From Streptomyces rimosus (GTDB taxonomy: Bacteria; Actinomycetota; Actinomycetes; Streptomycetales; Streptomycetaceae): a stretch of DNA of 64,000 bases. The stretch is taken from positions 6,640,001 to 6,704,000 of the forward strand of contig NZ_CP023688.1 of assembly GCF_008704655.1 (NCBI RefSeq), given 5' to 3'. Position 1 is the first letter of the stretch; every line of letters starts with the position of its first letter. The translations under genes were made by a program, and so were the position numbers. Shown here in pieces: positions 54,631-62,055 of this stretch. The notes beneath the pieces were generated by a model. The model saw only the letters and a program-made list of their open reading frames with translations. It had not been told where the DNA came from and made no database searches.

Positions 54631-55173
54631 ATGAACCACGACCCCCGGGCGTGGGAGGCGCTCGGCCGCGCCATCCGAGACGACCGGCAGCGTCAAGGGC
54701 TGAGCCGAGAAGAACTCGCGCAGCGAGTAGTGGAGCGCGGCGCCAAGATCACGACTCGCACTCTCGGGAGCATTGAGCGGGGCGTCGTGCCGAAGCGCGG
54801 GGAGAAGCCTCCGACGCTTGAAGCGGCAGTCGCGGCTCTCGGATGGGCTGCAGGCGACGCCGACCGGATCCTCCAGGGCGAAGACCCTCGAAGCGTGCTC
54901 GGTCAGGCGGCTCCGGCGTCACCGCGAGCGCACGCCCTTGAGCTGCTGCCGAAGGTGTACGAGTTCAGTCGCACGGCCGTCGCGGCCGGCGCGGATCCTG
55001 GCATGCGTGATCGCTTCGACCGGCTGGCGCAGCAGCTTGTGGAGTCTGTCCCGTCGGAGCGGGATGTGTCCGCGGCGTACGGTCTCGCGGCCTACCGGCC
55101 GCATGCGGCCGGAGAGGGCGTTCCGCAGGACGATGCGGATCGGATCTTTGAGGCGATGGGTCGCGACGCCTGA
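54631..55173 (+). CDS. XRE-family repressor (possible TGA read-through or nonsense stop)
   Basis: A 180-residue protein starting at the ATG at 54631 (GGAAGGGTGG upstream). An N-terminal XRE domain (LGRAIRDDRQRQGLSREELAQRVVERGAKITTRTLGSIERGV) is followed by a helical domain of the type found in Streptomyces prophage repressors (AHALELLPKVYEFSRTAVAAG). After the TGA at 55171 the same frame continues for 38 sense codons to a TAA at 55290, and the extension (starting QAYNRLRLPDVYERATADG) reads like the natural C-terminus. So the stop may be a recent nonsense mutation or a read-through site. Likely the CI-like repressor of lysogeny. Confidence 0.8.
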   Translation: MNHDPRAWEALGRAIRDDRQRQGLSREELAQRVVERGAKITTRTLGSIERGVVPKRGEKPPTLEAAVAALGWAAGDADRILQGEDPRSVLGQAAPASPRAHALELLPKVYEFSRTAVAAGADPGMRDRFDRLAQQLVESVPSERDVSAAYGLAAYRPHAAGEGVPQDDADRIFEAMGRDA

Positions 55174-55390
55174 CAGGCGTACAACCGTCTCCGGCTGCCC
55201 GACGTCTACGAACGCGCCACTGCCGATGGCTCGATCACCCATCGGCTGGTCGGTGTTGCCCTGGAAACCGCCGACCTGCCCAGGAAGTAAATACTTTCCT
55301 TTCGTTTCCTTCCATTGCTTCCACATCTCCGGTACACAAGATGCACAACTGGCGCGCTTCCCACGCTCAGACTCCGCACTTGGGGGGCGT

Positions 55391-55852
55391 ATGCCTGTTG
55401 CACGGATCCACGTCACCACGCAAGCGGGACGGCTGTACGACCCCGCCTCGGTACTCGACTCGCTCGGTATACCCGTGGTCTACACCTGGCTCCGGGACAC
55501 CTGGGGTGCATGGTCAGCAGACCACGGACGGGTGGTCGTAGCCACCGGGCTGAGCCCCGTACAAGAGCGTTGCGTCCTGGCTCATGAAGTCGAACATGTC
55601 CTAGCTGGCGACACCGGCTGTATGGACCGCGATCAGCTCACGGCGCTGCGCCAGGAGCGCCGGGCCGACCTGAAGGCAGCACGGAAACTCATCGCCATAT
55701 CGGATCTCTGCCAGGTCGCGCAGTGGGCACCGGACCTGCCAACCGTCGCGGCTGAGCTCGGCGTCACGGAGCGACTGGTCGAGGTCCGGCTAAATGATCT
55801 GAAAGGGGAGGGGTGGCCGGCATGGCAGGCTGGATCGAAGATCGCTGGCTGA
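55391..55852 (+). CDS. immA: ImmA/IrrE-type zinc protease
   Basis: A 153-residue protein starting at the ATG at 55391 (GGGGGG upstream). The HExxH motif is HEVEH at residues 65-69, with an ALRQERRADLKAARKLI helix supplying the third ligand downstream. The C-terminus has an LPTVAAELGVTERLVEVRL HTH-like segment. In ICEBs1 and many prophages this protease cuts the XRE repressor after DNA damage. Here it lies directly downstream of the larger XRE gene and overlaps the integrase gene, matching that regulatory unit. Confidence 0.87.
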   Translation: MPVARIHVTTQAGRLYDPASVLDSLGIPVVYTWLRDTWGAWSADHGRVVVATGLSPVQERCVLAHEVEHVLAGDTGCMDRDQLTALRQERRADLKAARKLIAISDLCQVAQWAPDLPTVAAELGVTERLVEVRLNDLKGEGWPAWQAGSKIAG

Positions 55853-57108
55853 AGAAGCGTGTGAACCCCAAGACCGGGAAGCGGGAGCGCACGAAGCTGT
55901 GGGGGTCGAAGACCAAGCGCTACCGGGTGGCTGGCATCCCTGGCGTCAGATCCAGGTCGTTCGACACGGCCGATGCGGCCAAGTCCTGGTTGAAGACGGC
56001 GGGTGCGGACTCGGCCCGCGGGGACTTCTACGACCCCCGCAACGGCATGATCACGCTGGAGCAGTACGTACGCCAAACCTGGTGGCCCACCGTACGGATC
56101 CCTCCGACGACCAAGGAGTCCATGGCCACACGCATCTTCGGGCACATCCTGCCGCACATGGGCGCGATGCCTCTCGCCAAGATCGGGCCTGACGAAATCA
56201 AATGGTGGGTGACGCAGGCGGAGCAGGACATCGACGTCAGCACGATCCGTGTGACATGGCGCCACTTCTCCAAGATCATGCAAGCCGCGAAGGCAGCCAA
56301 GCGAATACCCGCGAACCCGTTCCGTGACCCCGAGCTGAAGGCGCCTGCTGTCCCGAAGAGCAAGGCGAAGGCGTGGCCGCGGAAGAGAGTGGAGGCTGTG
56401 CGTGCGAACCTGGGGCGGCGGTACCGCGTGCTGGTGGATGAAGCGGTCATGTCGGGCGTGCGGCAAGGGGAGGCGTTTGGGCTGTCACCCGGCGATCTCG
56501 ACGGCGAGGAGCTGCATATCGAGCGCCAGGTCATCAAGACCTCGCGGGGGCTGGCCTTCGCCCCGCCGAAGGGCAACAAGACCCGAGTCGGCCCGTGCCC
56601 GGCCGCGTTGGCTGAGGCCGTGAAGGCCCATATGAAGGAGTTTCCGCCCGTCGAGGTGACGCTGCCCTGGGTGGACCCGGACCGCCCCAACATGGCGTGG
56701 GAGGACCGCCCGTTGCGCACGGTTCTGCTGATCTGTACGACACCGCGCGGCAACGCGATCAACCGGGCGTCGTTCGATGACAAGCAGTGGAAGCCAGCGC
56801 TGGCCGCCGCCGGGATCATTGAGCCTCCCGAAGTCGAGAAGATCGAGCGCCCTGGGAAGCGACCTCTCGTCCGCATCCACTGGAACATGCCGCGTGAGGA
56901 GGGGTTCCACGTCACGAGGCACACCTTCGCGAGCGTCGTCCTGGCTGGTGGCGAGACCATCACGAAGCTGGCACAGTGGTTGGGGCACTCGGACCCAGCG
57001 TTCACGCTGCGGACGTACGTGCACTTCATGCCGAAGGCCGGGCGTCGCGGGCTCGCCGCTCTGGCCGCCTGGGCGAGGGGCGAGGACCCCGACGACGCGG
57101 ATCATTGA
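55822..57108 (+). CDS. int: Tyrosine integrase
   Basis: A 428-residue site-specific recombinase (ATG at 55822; GTG at 55813 would add three residues). It has an Arg-rich N-terminal arm-binding part, a core-binding domain (about 75-180) and the catalytic domain. The catalytic residues are R214 in SGVRQGE, K250 or K253, H363 and R366 in HVTRH, H389 in WLGHSD, and the nucleophile Y399 in TYVHF. It catalyses prophage integration and, with the Xis-like protein, excision. The short overlap with the ImmA gene links its expression to the repressor. The attachment site should lie just downstream. Confidence 0.93.
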   Translation: MAGWIEDRWLKKRVNPKTGKRERTKLWGSKTKRYRVAGIPGVRSRSFDTADAAKSWLKTAGADSARGDFYDPRNGMITLEQYVRQTWWPTVRIPPTTKESMATRIFGHILPHMGAMPLAKIGPDEIKWWVTQAEQDIDVSTIRVTWRHFSKIMQAAKAAKRIPANPFRDPELKAPAVPKSKAKAWPRKRVEAVRANLGRRYRVLVDEAVMSGVRQGEAFGLSPGDLDGEELHIERQVIKTSRGLAFAPPKGNKTRVGPCPAALAEAVKAHMKEFPPVEVTLPWVDPDRPNMAWEDRPLRTVLLICTTPRGNAINRASFDDKQWKPALAAAGIIEPPEVEKIERPGKRPLVRIHWNMPREEGFHVTRHTFASVVLAGGETITKLAQWLGHSDPAFTLRTYVHFMPKAGRRGLAALAAWARGEDPDDADH

Positions 57109-57120
57109 AAAACCGCCTCA

Positions 57121-57164
57121 GAACCGCCTCAGCTCCGGGGCGAAGGAGTTGAGGCGGTTCTTTG
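57121..57164 (+). terminator. Terminator of the integrase gene
   Basis: A perfect 11-bp stem (GAACCGCCTCA with TGAGGCGGTTC) followed by TTTG, starting 13 bases after the integrase stop. AAACCGCCTCA is repeated directly before it (57110), so the left arm is present twice. Confidence 0.82.
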
Positions 57165-57180
57165 TGCAGCTCAGGCGAGT

Positions 57181-57243
57181 GGTCGGCTTAGTAGCCGACC
57201 TGTACCCGGCGTACAGGTCGACTCGTCCGTCGGTCGACCGACG
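57181..57243. repeat. Cluster of inverted repeats, candidate attachment region
   Basis: Three short perfect inverted repeats lie in 63 bases: GGTCGGCT/AGCCGACC (57181-57200), CCTGTAC/GTACAGG (57199-57217) and a 16-base palindrome around GTCGAC (57228-57243). No gene overlaps them. Position just after the integrase fits an integrase-binding/attachment site, but no matching copy was found at the left prophage edge. Confidence 0.4.
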
Positions 57244-57244
57244 C

Positions 57245-57288
57245 AAAGGCCCTCCGGCCTGGCGCTTTGCCAGGACGGGGGGCCTTTT
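57245..57288. terminator. Bidirectional terminator between integrase and methyltransferase genes
   Basis: A long imperfect hairpin with CCTGGC/GCCAGG and GGCC/GGCC pairing is followed by TTTT on the plus strand and preceded by AAA (TTT for the minus strand). It ends the minus-strand methyltransferase transcript and stops read-through from the prophage. Confidence 0.7.
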
Positions 57289-57327
57289 CGGCAGCTCCGG
57301 GCGTCTGTCGGTGCGGGCCTTTCGGAG

Positions 57328-58464
57328 CTAGCGGATGGTGGCTTTCCACCGGCCTCTGGACAGATGGATGGTGCCCTCGGGCGTGATGGTCAGTGGCACG
57401 CCGTAGACCGGCAGACCGCCCATCGTGTTGAGGCGGTTGCGGATGCGGTCCAGGACATCCCACAGGCGCCGGGGTCCGCTCTGGTGGACGGTGGGGGGCC
57501 GGCCCTTGCCTCCGCTGGCGCGCGCCCATGAGCCGTCCGGATGGACCAGCCACGCCGTTCGCAGGCCGCTCTCGTCTTCGCGGTAGGCGCATTCGGTGCC
57601 GGGAGCCCGCAGCTCCAGCGTGGATCGCACCTCCCAGGCCTCGTCCACGTCGAGGACCGGGTACCGGCCGGTGCTGATCTCTTCACCGTCCTGGTCGATC
57701 CGGTCGGCGAACCGTGACACGACGCCCGGCGGGTAGTCCGGGCCGTGGCGGGTGTTCATGAATCCGGCCCAGTCACGGGCGGTGGTCCCGGCCGCTCCGC
57801 CGTCCTCGGTTTTCCAGGCAGTGACGATCATGGAGGTTCGGGAGATCACCGTCACCAGCCGTCCGCCGGGCCGCAGGGCGGCGAGCCAGGACGCGGGGAG
57901 GGGGTTCACGGACACCATGGAGACGATCCGGTCGAACCGGCCGGGCAGCGGGCCGGTGGCGTCCGCCGTGACGATGGCCGGGTGCAGTCCCATTCCTTCC
58001 AGACGCTCGGCGGCGGCCTCGGTCAGGTACGGGTCCACATCGACGCTGGTGATCCGGGCGCTGCCGAAGCGGTGCGCGAGCAGGGCTGCCGAGTAGCCGG
58101 AGCCGGTGCCCACGTCGAGGATGTCCATGCCTTCGTGCAGCCGCCCGTGCCGGAGCATCCGGACGACCAGGCTCGGCAGCGTCGCGGACGAAGTGGGCCC
58201 CCCTTCCGGGGCCTCACCCGGTTCGGATCGGTCGGCGTGCAGCGGACCGACGCGCGTGATCTTCGAGAGATTCGAGTACGCCGCCTGTTCCCACGCTTCG
58301 GGGTCGGCGGCCCCGTCTTTGAGGGCCCACGTCCCGCCGGGCCCGCGCTCCCACCATCGGGGGATCAGCTCGTGACGGGGGATGCTCGCCACCGGCGTGC
58401 GCCACCGCGAGTCCGGATCGGTCACGGTGGCCGCCAATCCCGCTGCCGCGCTGTGCCACTCCAT
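57328..58464 (-). CDS. Protein-L-isoaspartate-type methyltransferase (PCMT family)
   Basis: A 378-residue SAM-dependent methyltransferase. Motif I is ILDVGTGSGY (115-124), with an acidic motif II (SVDVDPY), a helix and TADATGPLPGRFDRIVSMVSVNPLP (motif III region). The PCMT-type N-terminus has PRHELIPRWW, the signature found in isoaspartyl methyltransferases. An extra C-terminal domain of about 150 residues is unusual for plain repair enzymes and typical of Streptomyces versions linked to peptide maturation. It is encoded just downstream of a radical SAM gene. Substrate unknown. Confidence 0.75.
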   Translation of the reverse strand: MEWHSAAAGLAATVTDPDSRWRTPVASIPRHELIPRWWERGPGGTWALKDGAADPEAWEQAAYSNLSKITRVGPLHADRSEPGEAPEGGPTSSATLPSLVVRMLRHGRLHEGMDILDVGTGSGYSAALLAHRFGSARITSVDVDPYLTEAAAERLEGMGLHPAIVTADATGPLPGRFDRIVSMVSVNPLPASWLAALRPGGRLVTVISRTSMIVTAWKTEDGGAAGTTARDWAGFMNTRHGPDYPPGVVSRFADRIDQDGEEISTGRYPVLDVDEAWEVRSTLELRAPGTECAYREDESGLRTAWLVHPDGSWARASGGKGRPPTVHQSGPRRLWDVLDRIRNRLNTMGGLPVYGVPLTITPEGTIHLSRGRWKATIR

Positions 58465-58476
58465 GAGTCAACTCCC

Positions 58477-59364
58477 TCAGTCCGTGGGATCGCAGGCTTC
58501 GTTCGAGGGGTCGCAGCCCTCGGAGTCGTTGGGCTGGCAGACACCGCATACGCCGCATACTGCTCCCTTCCTGCGCGGAAGGGGGATGCGCTCCACCAAG
58601 CGGTCCCACTCCGTGCTCCACAGGAGTTCGGCCAGGGGCCGTTCGCGGACGTTGCCCACGGGGAAGTCGCGGGAGAGTACACAGCCGGCGAGGTCCCCGT
58701 TGGGCAGGACGGCGGCCCGGCCGTGCGTGCAATGGCCGCACAGCTCACCCAGGGACGGAGCTTGGCCCGGCAGCATGGCCCGGCCGACGGCGCGCACCCG
58801 GTCCACCTTGATCCGGCGAACGCCCATGGCCTCCAGTTCGGCGCGGCCCTCGGCCACGCGCTGGCCGGGCAGCACCTCCACCATGCCGACGCGCAGCTCA
58901 ATGCCCCGCTCAAGGGCCCTGCGGATGTTGGCGCGGGTGCGCAGGTAGCTGCCGGAGCGGCCGGTGACGCGGTCGTGTTCGTCGGCGCGGTCGCTGTAGT
59001 AGCTCGTCCCCAACGTCACGCCCTCCCGCTGGAAGAGCGGCCACCAGGGGTCGCGCACACGGTAGAGATTGCTGTAGATCTCCACTTCGCGTCCGAGGGA
59101 CAGGGCGAGTTCGACGAATTCCGCCCAGTGGGGGTGTACGGTCGGCTCGCCACCGATGATCTGCACTTTGGAGATGCCGAGCGAGGCGGCGTCGATGATG
59201 ACCGAGCGCCAGTCGGCCTCCGTCATCATGCCGTGATCCGCCCCAGGGCTCGATTCGGTCAGGCAGTGCGTACAGGTGAGCTGGCACTTTCCAGTGATCT
59301 CCAGCTCCAGCATGTCCAGCCCTTTCCCGGGACCGGTGACGGGGTTTTCCGCAACGGCGACCAT
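58477..59364 (-). CDS. Radical SAM/SPASM enzyme
   Basis: A 295-residue protein (ATG at 59364, AAGGGAAGG upstream). The radical SAM cluster is C27-x3-C31-x2-C34 (CQLTCTHC). Then come the GGEP loop (VQIIGGEPTVHP) and a SPASM-like C-terminus with CGHCTHGRAAVLPNGDLAGCVLS, AELLWSTEW and a Cys-rich end CGVCGVC followed by CxPN, CDPS and CDPT. Such enzymes make carbon-centred radicals to modify peptides or small molecules. Adjacent to a PCMT-type methyltransferase and a small DUF7848-like gene. The substrate is unknown. Confidence 0.85.
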   Translation of the reverse strand: MVAVAENPVTGPGKGLDMLELEITGKCQLTCTHCLTESSPGADHGMMTEADWRSVIIDAASLGISKVQIIGGEPTVHPHWAEFVELALSLGREVEIYSNLYRVRDPWWPLFQREGVTLGTSYYSDRADEHDRVTGRSGSYLRTRANIRRALERGIELRVGMVEVLPGQRVAEGRAELEAMGVRRIKVDRVRAVGRAMLPGQAPSLGELCGHCTHGRAAVLPNGDLAGCVLSRDFPVGNVRERPLAELLWSTEWDRLVERIPLPRRKGAVCGVCGVCQPNDSEGCDPSNEACDPTD

Positions 59365-59375
59365 GGGCCTTCCCT

Positions 59376-59621
59376 TCACGATACCTGTGGGGGCTTGGTG
59401 CAGACGTTGACCGGCTCTTCCGTGCGCTTCACGAACTTCTTGTGCTCGTACTCGTCCGCGTGGGCGCGAATCCACACGTCCAGGTACATGGCGGTGTCCC
59501 AGACGTTCGAGCGGGCGCCGCACTCCGTACCGTCGATTTCGGTGACGCACTCGGCGACGTGTTTCCGGATGCCGGTGATCTGGATTTCTTTGCGCGTGGG
59601 CACAGGGGCGGGAGTCGTCAT
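59376..59621 (-). CDS. Small DUF7848-like protein
   Basis: An 81-residue protein starting at the ATG at 59621 with GAAGG at good spacing; extending to 59762 is possible but that segment lacks conservation-like features. The core (HVAECVTEIDGTECGARSNVWDTAMYLDVWIRAHADEYEHKKFVKRTEEP) has C-x8-C, a W and HA-x5-H, the pattern of small Streptomyces proteins encoded beside XRE/DUF397 and enzyme genes (DUF7848). It may be a partner or leader-recognition protein; it is not an obvious peptide precursor. Confidence 0.55.
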   Translation of the reverse strand: MTTPAPVPTRKEIQITGIRKHVAECVTEIDGTECGARSNVWDTAMYLDVWIRAHADEYEHKKFVKRTEEPVNVCTKPPQVS

Positions 59622-59957
59622 GGCCCGGCCTTCGGTTCGGGGGATGGGGAGGGCGGCGTCATTGCCGCCACCGGTGCGCAAATGGAGAACACCGTCGTGT
59701 CCGGATGCGCGCATGAGCCGGGTGAGGATTTCCCGGCCGGGGCTGGGGTTGAAGTCGGTCACTTGTGATCACCGTTCGTGGGGGGAACGTCCGAATGCGA
59801 TCAAGCCGTGCAGGATCAGCGTCACTGTGGAGCAGTGGGAGTGAACGGGTGTGCATCCGGGGCAGATTCGTACCTCTCCGTGGTCGTTCCGCCACCGGAG
59901 AAGACCAGGCTGGCCTACAGTCGCCCTGTCTTCAACGTTCCAGAAACGGAGGGCACA
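59622..59957. other. Divergent intergenic region
   Basis: This 336-base stretch separates the minus-strand radical SAM operon from the plus-strand XRE gene. It holds the TTG start's ribosome-binding site (GGAGGG, 59948) and the start of the DUF7848-like gene. No convincing -35/-10 pair, hairpin or further gene with a ribosome-binding site was found. Confidence 0.5.
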
Positions 59958-60797
59958 TTGGCAAACGTCAAGGCCCTGAACCCCGAAGCAAGCCCGGAAG
60001 CGGCGTTCGGTGCGCGTTTGCGCAGCGCGCGGGAGGCGCACGAATGGAAGCAAGATGAGCTGGCCGAGCGGGTGGGCTACTCGGGCAGGCACATTTCGGC
60101 GGTCGAAACGGGCCGCAAACCGCCAACTCTGCGGTTTTCGCGTGCTCTAGACGCCTGCCTTGGGCTCGCGGGAACCGCAGAGTCGTTCGAGCGCGCTTGG
60201 GCGGAGATCCGGAACGGCAGCTTGCTGGAGGGCTTCCCGGAGTACCTGGGGAAGGAAGCCCGCGCGGCGGAGATCCGGCTGTTCGAAGTAGGGGTGATCC
60301 CCGGATTGCTCCAGACGCCGGAGTACGCGAGAGTCATCGAGGACGGCAATGTGCGGCGTGGCACGCTCAGTCCCGAACAGGCCCGTGAGCGAGTCGAGTT
60401 CCTGGTGCAACGACAGGCGTCCCTGGTGCGGCGCGTTGCTCCCATGGTGATCGTGGTCCTGGACGAGAGCTGCATCCGGCGGCCGATCGGCAAGCCCGCC
60501 GTCATGGACGCCCAGTTGGCCCGGCTGGTCGAGTTCGCCGACCAGCCGAACACCACTCTCCAGGTAGCCCCCTACGCCATAGGCGAGCGTCGCCCGTTCA
60601 ACCGCCTGGTCAATCTGCTGACCCTGTCCGACCGCTCCGTGGTTTCCTACGTCGAGTCCGAGACGCACGGCCGTTTGGACAGGGAACTCACGTCCGTGCT
60701 GCCTCTGGTAAGGGCCTACCATCAGCTACAGACCGAAGCGCTTTCGCAGGCAGACTCAGTAGCCATGATCCAGCAGGTACGAAAGGGCACCTCGTGA
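59958..60797 (+). CDS. XRE-family regulator with DUF5753-type C-terminal domain
   Basis: A 279-residue protein. The start is the TTG at 59958, chosen because GGAGGGCACA precedes it and no ATG or GTG fits. The HTH is FGARLRSAREAHEWKQDELAERVGYSGRHISAVETGRKPP. The C-terminal domain (EVGVIPGLLQTPEYARVI, then RQASLVRR, VVLDESCIRRPIG and TLQVAPYAIGERRPFNRLVNLLTL) is the DUF5753 fold common in Streptomyces. These regulators work with the following DUF397 protein in developmental or antibiotic control. Confidence 0.88.
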   Translation: MANVKALNPEASPEAAFGARLRSAREAHEWKQDELAERVGYSGRHISAVETGRKPPTLRFSRALDACLGLAGTAESFERAWAEIRNGSLLEGFPEYLGKEARAAEIRLFEVGVIPGLLQTPEYARVIEDGNVRRGTLSPEQARERVEFLVQRQASLVRRVAPMVIVVLDESCIRRPIGKPAVMDAQLARLVEFADQPNTTLQVAPYAIGERRPFNRLVNLLTLSDRSVVSYVESETHGRLDRELTSVLPLVRAYHQLQTEALSQADSVAMIQQVRKGTS

Positions 60798-61009
60798 CGA
60801 ACGACCCCCACACCCTCATCTGGTTCAAGTCCTCCTACAGCGGCAATGGCGGCTCCTGTGTCGAGTGGGCCCCCACACAGGCCGCAGCCACCGGCATAGT
60901 TCCCGTCCGCGATTCCAAGGACCCGAACGGTCCCGTCCTCTCCGTCCCCTCCCGCTCGTTCGCGGAGTTCATCGCGGGCGTCCAGGGCGGCGCGTTCTCC
61001 GCCAGGTGA
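60794..61009 (+). CDS. DUF397 protein
   Basis: A 71-residue protein overlapping the XRE stop by GTGA. The DUF397 pattern is complete: [18 protein letters not shown], then [29 protein letters not shown]. Members partner with XRE/DUF5753 regulators and act as antagonist or co-regulator, probably in the cytoplasm. The pair here is intact and presumably controls the divergent radical SAM locus. Confidence 0.9.
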   Translation: MTNDPHTLIWFKSSYSGNGGSCVEWAPTQAAATGIVPVRDSKDPNGPVLSVPSRSFAEFIAGVQGGAFSAR

Positions 61010-61052
61010 TGTGGCGCCATCGCACCATCCAGTCCTGAGCCCCACCGCTCCC

Positions 61053-61316
61053 TCACTGGGGCGGCGGGGCTTCGCTCGCGCCGCGACCTTCCAGGCGCGG
61101 CCCGTACTCGTCCATCAGCTCCACCAGCGGACCCAGCCGGTCGAGCTCCACGAGGAGATCCCCGGCCGCGGCGTGTGCCGCCTCGATGGCGCGGGCGCCT
61201 TCCTGGGCGTTCTCCTCGCCGAGTTCCCGGATTCGGGCTTCGCGGACCGGGGACAGCGGTTCGTCGGATTCGGTCTCCAGCCGGCGGTACCAGAGCTCCC
61301 AGAGCCGTTCGGTCAT
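61053..61316 (-). CDS. Small helical protein, paralogue of the protein at 2375-2617
   Basis: An 87-residue protein starting at the ATG at 61316. It begins [23 protein letters not shown] and continues [16 protein letters not shown]. The pattern M-x-E-R-x-W, DEPLSP and REARIR is shared with the 80-residue protein on the other side of the prophage. The body is one long amphipathic helix with a Pro-rich end. The gene is divergent from the cyclophilin gene. The function is unknown. Confidence 0.65.
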   Translation of the reverse strand: MTERLWELWYRRLETESDEPLSPVREARIRELGEENAQEGARAIEAAHAAAGDLLVELDRLGPLVELMDEYGPRLEGRGASEAPPPQ

Positions 61317-61466
61317 GCCGCATTGTCTGCCGGGTGGGCGGGAGATCGCCATGGGTGCGGCGAGGGCGTCTCGTGGGCCCGGCCGGGCGGGGGGAGAGGG
61401 GCGGCGTCGATCAGGAACGTTGACCGGCTGCACAGGACGGGGCCGGGAAGTGGAAGGATGGCTTCC

Positions 61467-61967
61467 ATGAGTTCCAACGTATTTTTCGATATCACGATCG
61501 ACGGCGCCTCCGCGGGGCGCATCGTTTTCAAGCTGTACGACGACGTCGTGCCCAAGACCGCTCGCAACTTCCGTGAGCTGGCCACCGGCGAGCACGGCTT
61601 CGGTTACGCGGGGTCGCCGTTCCACCGGGTCATCCCGGAGTTCATGCTCCAGGGTGGTGACTTCACCCGCCGTAACGGCACCGGTGGCAAGAGCATCTAC
61701 GGTGACCGCTTCCCGGACGAGAACTTCGAGCTGAAGCACGACCGCCCGTTCCTGCTGTCGATGGCGAACGCCGGCCGCAACACCAACGGCTCGCAGTTCT
61801 TCATCACGACGGTCGAGACCCCGTGGCTGGACGGCGCGCACGTCGTCTTCGGCGAGGTTGTCGAGGGGACCGAGCTGGTCAAGCGGATCGAGGGGCTGGG
61901 CTCCCGTTCCGGTGCCACCTCCGCGAAGATCGAGGTGGCGTCCTCGGGCGTGGTGGAGGCCGCGTAA
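61467..61967 (+). CDS. Peptidyl-prolyl cis-trans isomerase (cyclophilin type)
   Basis: A 166-residue cyclophilin starting at the ATG at 61467; an ATG at 61458 is possible, but GGAAGG fits the later start better. Signature motifs are [59 protein letters not shown], the active-site arginine in FHRVIP, QGGDF, and [17 protein letters not shown] with the conserved Gln/Phe. The tail contains the usual [12 protein letters not shown]. It accelerates proline isomerisation in cytoplasmic protein folding and is a standard chromosomal gene. A terminator follows. Confidence 0.95.
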   Translation: MSSNVFFDITIDGASAGRIVFKLYDDVVPKTARNFRELATGEHGFGYAGSPFHRVIPEFMLQGGDFTRRNGTGGKSIYGDRFPDENFELKHDRPFLLSMANAGRNTNGSQFFITTVETPWLDGAHVVFGEVVEGTELVKRIEGLGSRSGATSAKIEVASSGVVEAA

Positions 61968-61990
61968 CGGGTCCGTGGCGTAGACGGGCG

Positions 61991-62021
61991 AAGGCCCCCG
62001 GGACGGTGTCCCGGGGGCCTT
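61991..62021 (+). terminator. Terminator of the cyclophilin gene
   Basis: A perfect 13-base stem (AAGGCCCCCGGGA) with loop CGGTG, 23 bases after the stop at 61967. It also lies just before the convergent stop of the ribosomal protein gene at 62056. Confidence 0.85.
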
Positions 62022-62055
62022 CCCGTGCGCTCGCAGGTCCGGCGGGCGGGGCCGC

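Larger units (their letters stand above)
2716..57108. mobile_element. Complete-looking temperate siphovirus prophage
   Basis: This span contains every module expected of a tailed temperate phage: packaging, head, tail, lysis, replication/recombination, repressor, excisionase and integrase. The lysis genes form the left edge and the tyrosine integrase the right edge, so the prophage is integrated with its attachment site next to the integrase. Nearly all genes lie on the minus strand, with plus-strand exceptions in the accessory region and the lysogeny module. No essential structural gene looks broken. The limits given are the outermost clearly phage genes. The true junctions lie somewhere in 2.4-2.7 kb (possibly further left) and 57.1-57.33 kb, because no duplicated core sequence was recognised by eye. 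Confidence 0.93.

Noticed and set aside
57181..57243. Possibility that the repeats after the integrase form a tRNA 3' end used as attB
   Set aside because: No cloverleaf, T-loop (GTTCGAA) or CCA end can be drawn from this region or its flanks.
2386..57330. Attempt to find matching attachment repeats (attL/attR) at both prophage edges
   Set aside because: Comparing about 2.4-2.72 kb with 57.1-57.33 kb by eye gave no shared run longer than about seven bases (e.g. CCGACCT). A proper search against an uninfected strain is needed, so I give no attachment core.
59622..59762. Upstream extension of the DUF7848-like protein to a start at 59762
   Set aside because: The extra segment is Gly/Arg-rich, lacks the conserved pattern, and GAAGG supports the start at 59621.
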